A stretch of DNA of 7,951 bases from Panacagrimonas sp041635265 (GTDB lineage: Bacteria > Pseudomonadota > Gammaproteobacteria > Nevskiales > Nevskiaceae), in contig JBFJJV010000137.1 in NCBI GenBank assembly GCA_041635265.1, positions 1 to 7,951 on the forward strand, given 5' to 3'. The notes below the pieces were generated by a model, which was given only the letters and a program-made list of their open reading frames with translations, was not told the DNA's origin and did not search any database. Positions 6,559-7,951 of this stretch are shown piece after piece. A program made the translations under genes and the position numbers. How positions within the stretch are numbered: position 1 is the first letter of the stretch; each line of letters starts with the position of its first letter.

Positions 6559-7846
6559 CGCCTGGGTACGCTTATGGGGAAGGACGATCGGCGCGGTGAG
6601 CTGGGTTGAATCGCGCGAAGTCGGCGTCTTTCAGTACGCGCCCGATTTCGTTAAAAGCGGGATCCAGATCGCTCCGTTGATGATGCCCTTGTCGGAATTT
6701 CCCTATGAGTTTCCAGCACTGTCACGCGACACTTTTCGGGGTCTGCCCGGCTTGCTGGCCGATGCCTTGCCGGACAAGTTCGGGAACGCCGTCATCGACG
6801 CTTGGCTGGCCGGGGAGGGTCGCTCTGCTTCCAGCTTTCATTCAGTGGAACGACTCTGTTATATCGGTACGCGCGGCATGGGTGCGCTGGAGTTTGAACC
6901 GGCGCTGCCAACAACACCGATGCAATCCGGCCAGCTGGAGATCGCCAAGCTAGTGAGTCTGGCCTCGGAGGTTCTATCCCAACGAACACAACTCGCCGGG
7001 CGCCTGGGAACGAAGGATGATCGCAAGGTCATTGAAGATATTCTGCGCGTTGGCACTTCAGCTGGCGGTGCGCGGGCCAAGGCGATTCTGGCCTGGAACC
7101 CCAGAACTGGAGCATTTCGCTCCGGTCAGGTTGAAGTGTCGGAGGGCTTCGAACCTTGGCTGATGAAGTTTGACGGCGTCAGCAATAATCGCGACAAGGA
7201 ACTGGCAGATCCCCAGGGCTATGGGCGCATCGAATACGCCTATTACCTGATGGCCGTCGATGCTGGTATTGACATGAATCCCTGCCGGCTACATGAAGAA
7301 GGCGGCCGCAGTCACTTCATGACTCGGCGTTTTGATCGCGGGCCGCGCGGGCAGAAATTACACATGCAATCCCTCGGCGCGATGGCTCACTTCGATTACA
7401 ACCAGGCCAATAGCTATAGCTACGAACAGGCCGTGCAAATCGCCCGACGCCTGGGTCTGGGGCAACAGGACATCTCGCAAATGGTGTTGCGCGCCCTGTT
7501 TAATGTCATGGCACGTAACCAGGATGATCATGTCAAGAATATTGCGTTCCTGATGAACCGCGAAGGTCAGTGGTCGCTCTCACCGGCTTTTGATGTGACC
7601 TACGCTTACGCGCCCAATGGATCGTGGACGCAGCGGCATCAGATGAGTCTACACACCAAGCGAGAGGGTTTTGATGCCGAGGATTTGCTCGCGTTTGCAG
7701 AAGGTGCAGGCGTCAAGAAAGGACGCGCGAAAGACTTGTTACAGCGCGTTCGCACCGCAATCAGAAAATGGCCTGAGTTCGCAGCCGAAGCGGGTGTGCC
7801 GGCGGATCACATTCAGGCCATCGCGAGCGCGCACCGAAAAATTTGA
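6542..7846 (+). CDS. hipA: HipA-family Ser/Thr kinase toxin
   Basis: The 434-residue product matches HipA in length and motifs. The N-terminal HipA domain includes FRGLPGLLADALPDKFGN (65-82). The kinase core has a glycine-rich loop GTSAGGARAK (171-180), whose S173 aligns with the autophosphorylated Ser150 of E. coli HipA and K180 with its nucleotide-contacting lysine. It continues with LMKFD (207-211), MTRRFDR (260-266), the catalytic loop NQDDHVKN (326-333, D328 as likely catalytic base) and the metal-binding aspartate in LSPAFD (D351). All key residues are present, so an active kinase is expected. E. coli HipA phosphorylates glutamyl-tRNA synthetase and causes growth arrest; the target here is unknown. 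The ATG at 6542 overlaps hipB by 17 bases; an in-frame GTG at 6548 has a GGGG eight bases upstream and may be the true start. A longer frame from 6473 lacks family similarity. Confidence 0.94.
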   Translation: MTVSHDAWVRLWGRTIGAVSWVESREVGVFQYAPDFVKSGIQIAPLMMPLSEFPYEFPALSRDTFRGLPGLLADALPDKFGNAVIDAWLAGEGRSASSFHSVERLCYIGTRGMGALEFEPALPTTPMQSGQLEIAKLVSLASEVLSQRTQLAGRLGTKDDRKVIEDILRVGTSAGGARAKAILAWNPRTGAFRSGQVEVSEGFEPWLMKFDGVSNNRDKELADPQGYGRIEYAYYLMAVDAGIDMNPCRLHEEGGRSHFMTRRFDRGPRGQKLHMQSLGAMAHFDYNQANSYSYEQAVQIARRLGLGQQDISQMVLRALFNVMARNQDDHVKNIAFLMNREGQWSLSPAFDVTYAYAPNGSWTQRHQMSLHTKREGFDAEDLLAFAEGAGVKKGRAKDLLQRVRTAIRKWPEFAAEAGVPADHIQAIASAHRKI

Positions 7847-7868
7847 GTAACAATTTATCGGCACGGTC

Positions 7869-7885
7869 GCGCAGACTGACTGCGC
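7869..7885 (+). terminator. Small hairpin downstream of hipA
   Basis: GCGCAG (7869-7874) and CTGCGC (7880-7885) form a perfect 6-base stem with a 5-base loop, 23 bases after the hipA stop codon. The same place also holds a 10-base palindrome, ACTGCGCAGT (7879-7888). No run of T follows, so it is not a classical intrinsic terminator. It could act with Rho or stabilise the 3' end of the mRNA. Confidence 0.3.
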
Positions 7886-7901
7886 AGTTCTCAGCCTTCT
7901 C

Positions 7902-7924
7902 CATTGGCGAGTTTTCGCCCAATG
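7902..7924 (+). terminator. Second hairpin downstream of hipA
   Basis: CATTGGCGA (7902-7910) pairs with TCGCCCAATG (7915-7924), giving nine base pairs with one bulged C and a GTTT loop. It is the most stable-looking hairpin after hipA. A U-rich tail is absent, so a terminator role is only a guess. The rest of 7847-7951 shows no clear gene. Confidence 0.35.
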
Positions 7925-7951
7925 CGGACACGCTGCGTAATTGCTTAGCGC

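Overview
The window looks like chromosomal DNA of moderately high GC from a proteobacterium, most likely a gammaproteobacterium. The main support is a YajD-type HNH protein and a membrane-anchored DjlA co-chaperone, both typical of that class. The genus cannot be told from the sequence. Six genes are ordinary housekeeping or metabolic types plus a toxin-antitoxin antitoxin, and the seventh is its HipA kinase; all seven appear intact.

Layout from left to right: bases 1-277 hold no convincing gene. yajD (278-658, +) faces djlA (674-1417, -) with only 15 bases between them. A 129-base divergent spacer separates djlA from msrB (1547-1993, +), a methionine-R-sulfoxide reductase. msrB converges on an FKBP-type peptidyl-prolyl isomerase (1990-2343, -), and their stop codons overlap inside one TTAA. 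Upstream of the FKBP gene on the same strand, 44 bases away, is a large fused HyuA-HyuB 5-oxoprolinase (2388-6056, -). The best start for that gene is base 6056; an upstream extension to 6188 runs through AT-rich repeats and is probably not translated.

Bases 6057-6195 are a 139-base, strongly AT-rich divergent spacer between the 5-oxoprolinase gene and a hipB-hipA type II toxin-antitoxin operon (hipB 6196-6558, hipA 6542-7846, both +, overlapping by 17 bases). This spacer is the most structured noncoding DNA in the window. It holds four degenerate copies of a repeat spaced 41, 43 and 41 bases apart, the last one containing the hipB start codon. It also holds nested inverted repeats directly in front of hipB. 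The simplest reading is a multi-site operator for HipB that could also reach the divergent 5-oxoprolinase gene.

Functionally, HipB should neutralise the HipA Ser/Thr kinase and repress the shared control region. The 5-oxoprolinase returns 5-oxoproline to glutamate, and DjlA, MsrB and the FKBP all serve protein folding or repair. No RNA gene, insertion sequence, CRISPR array or integrase was seen. No wholly new system is evident; the hipBA control region is the part most worth following up.
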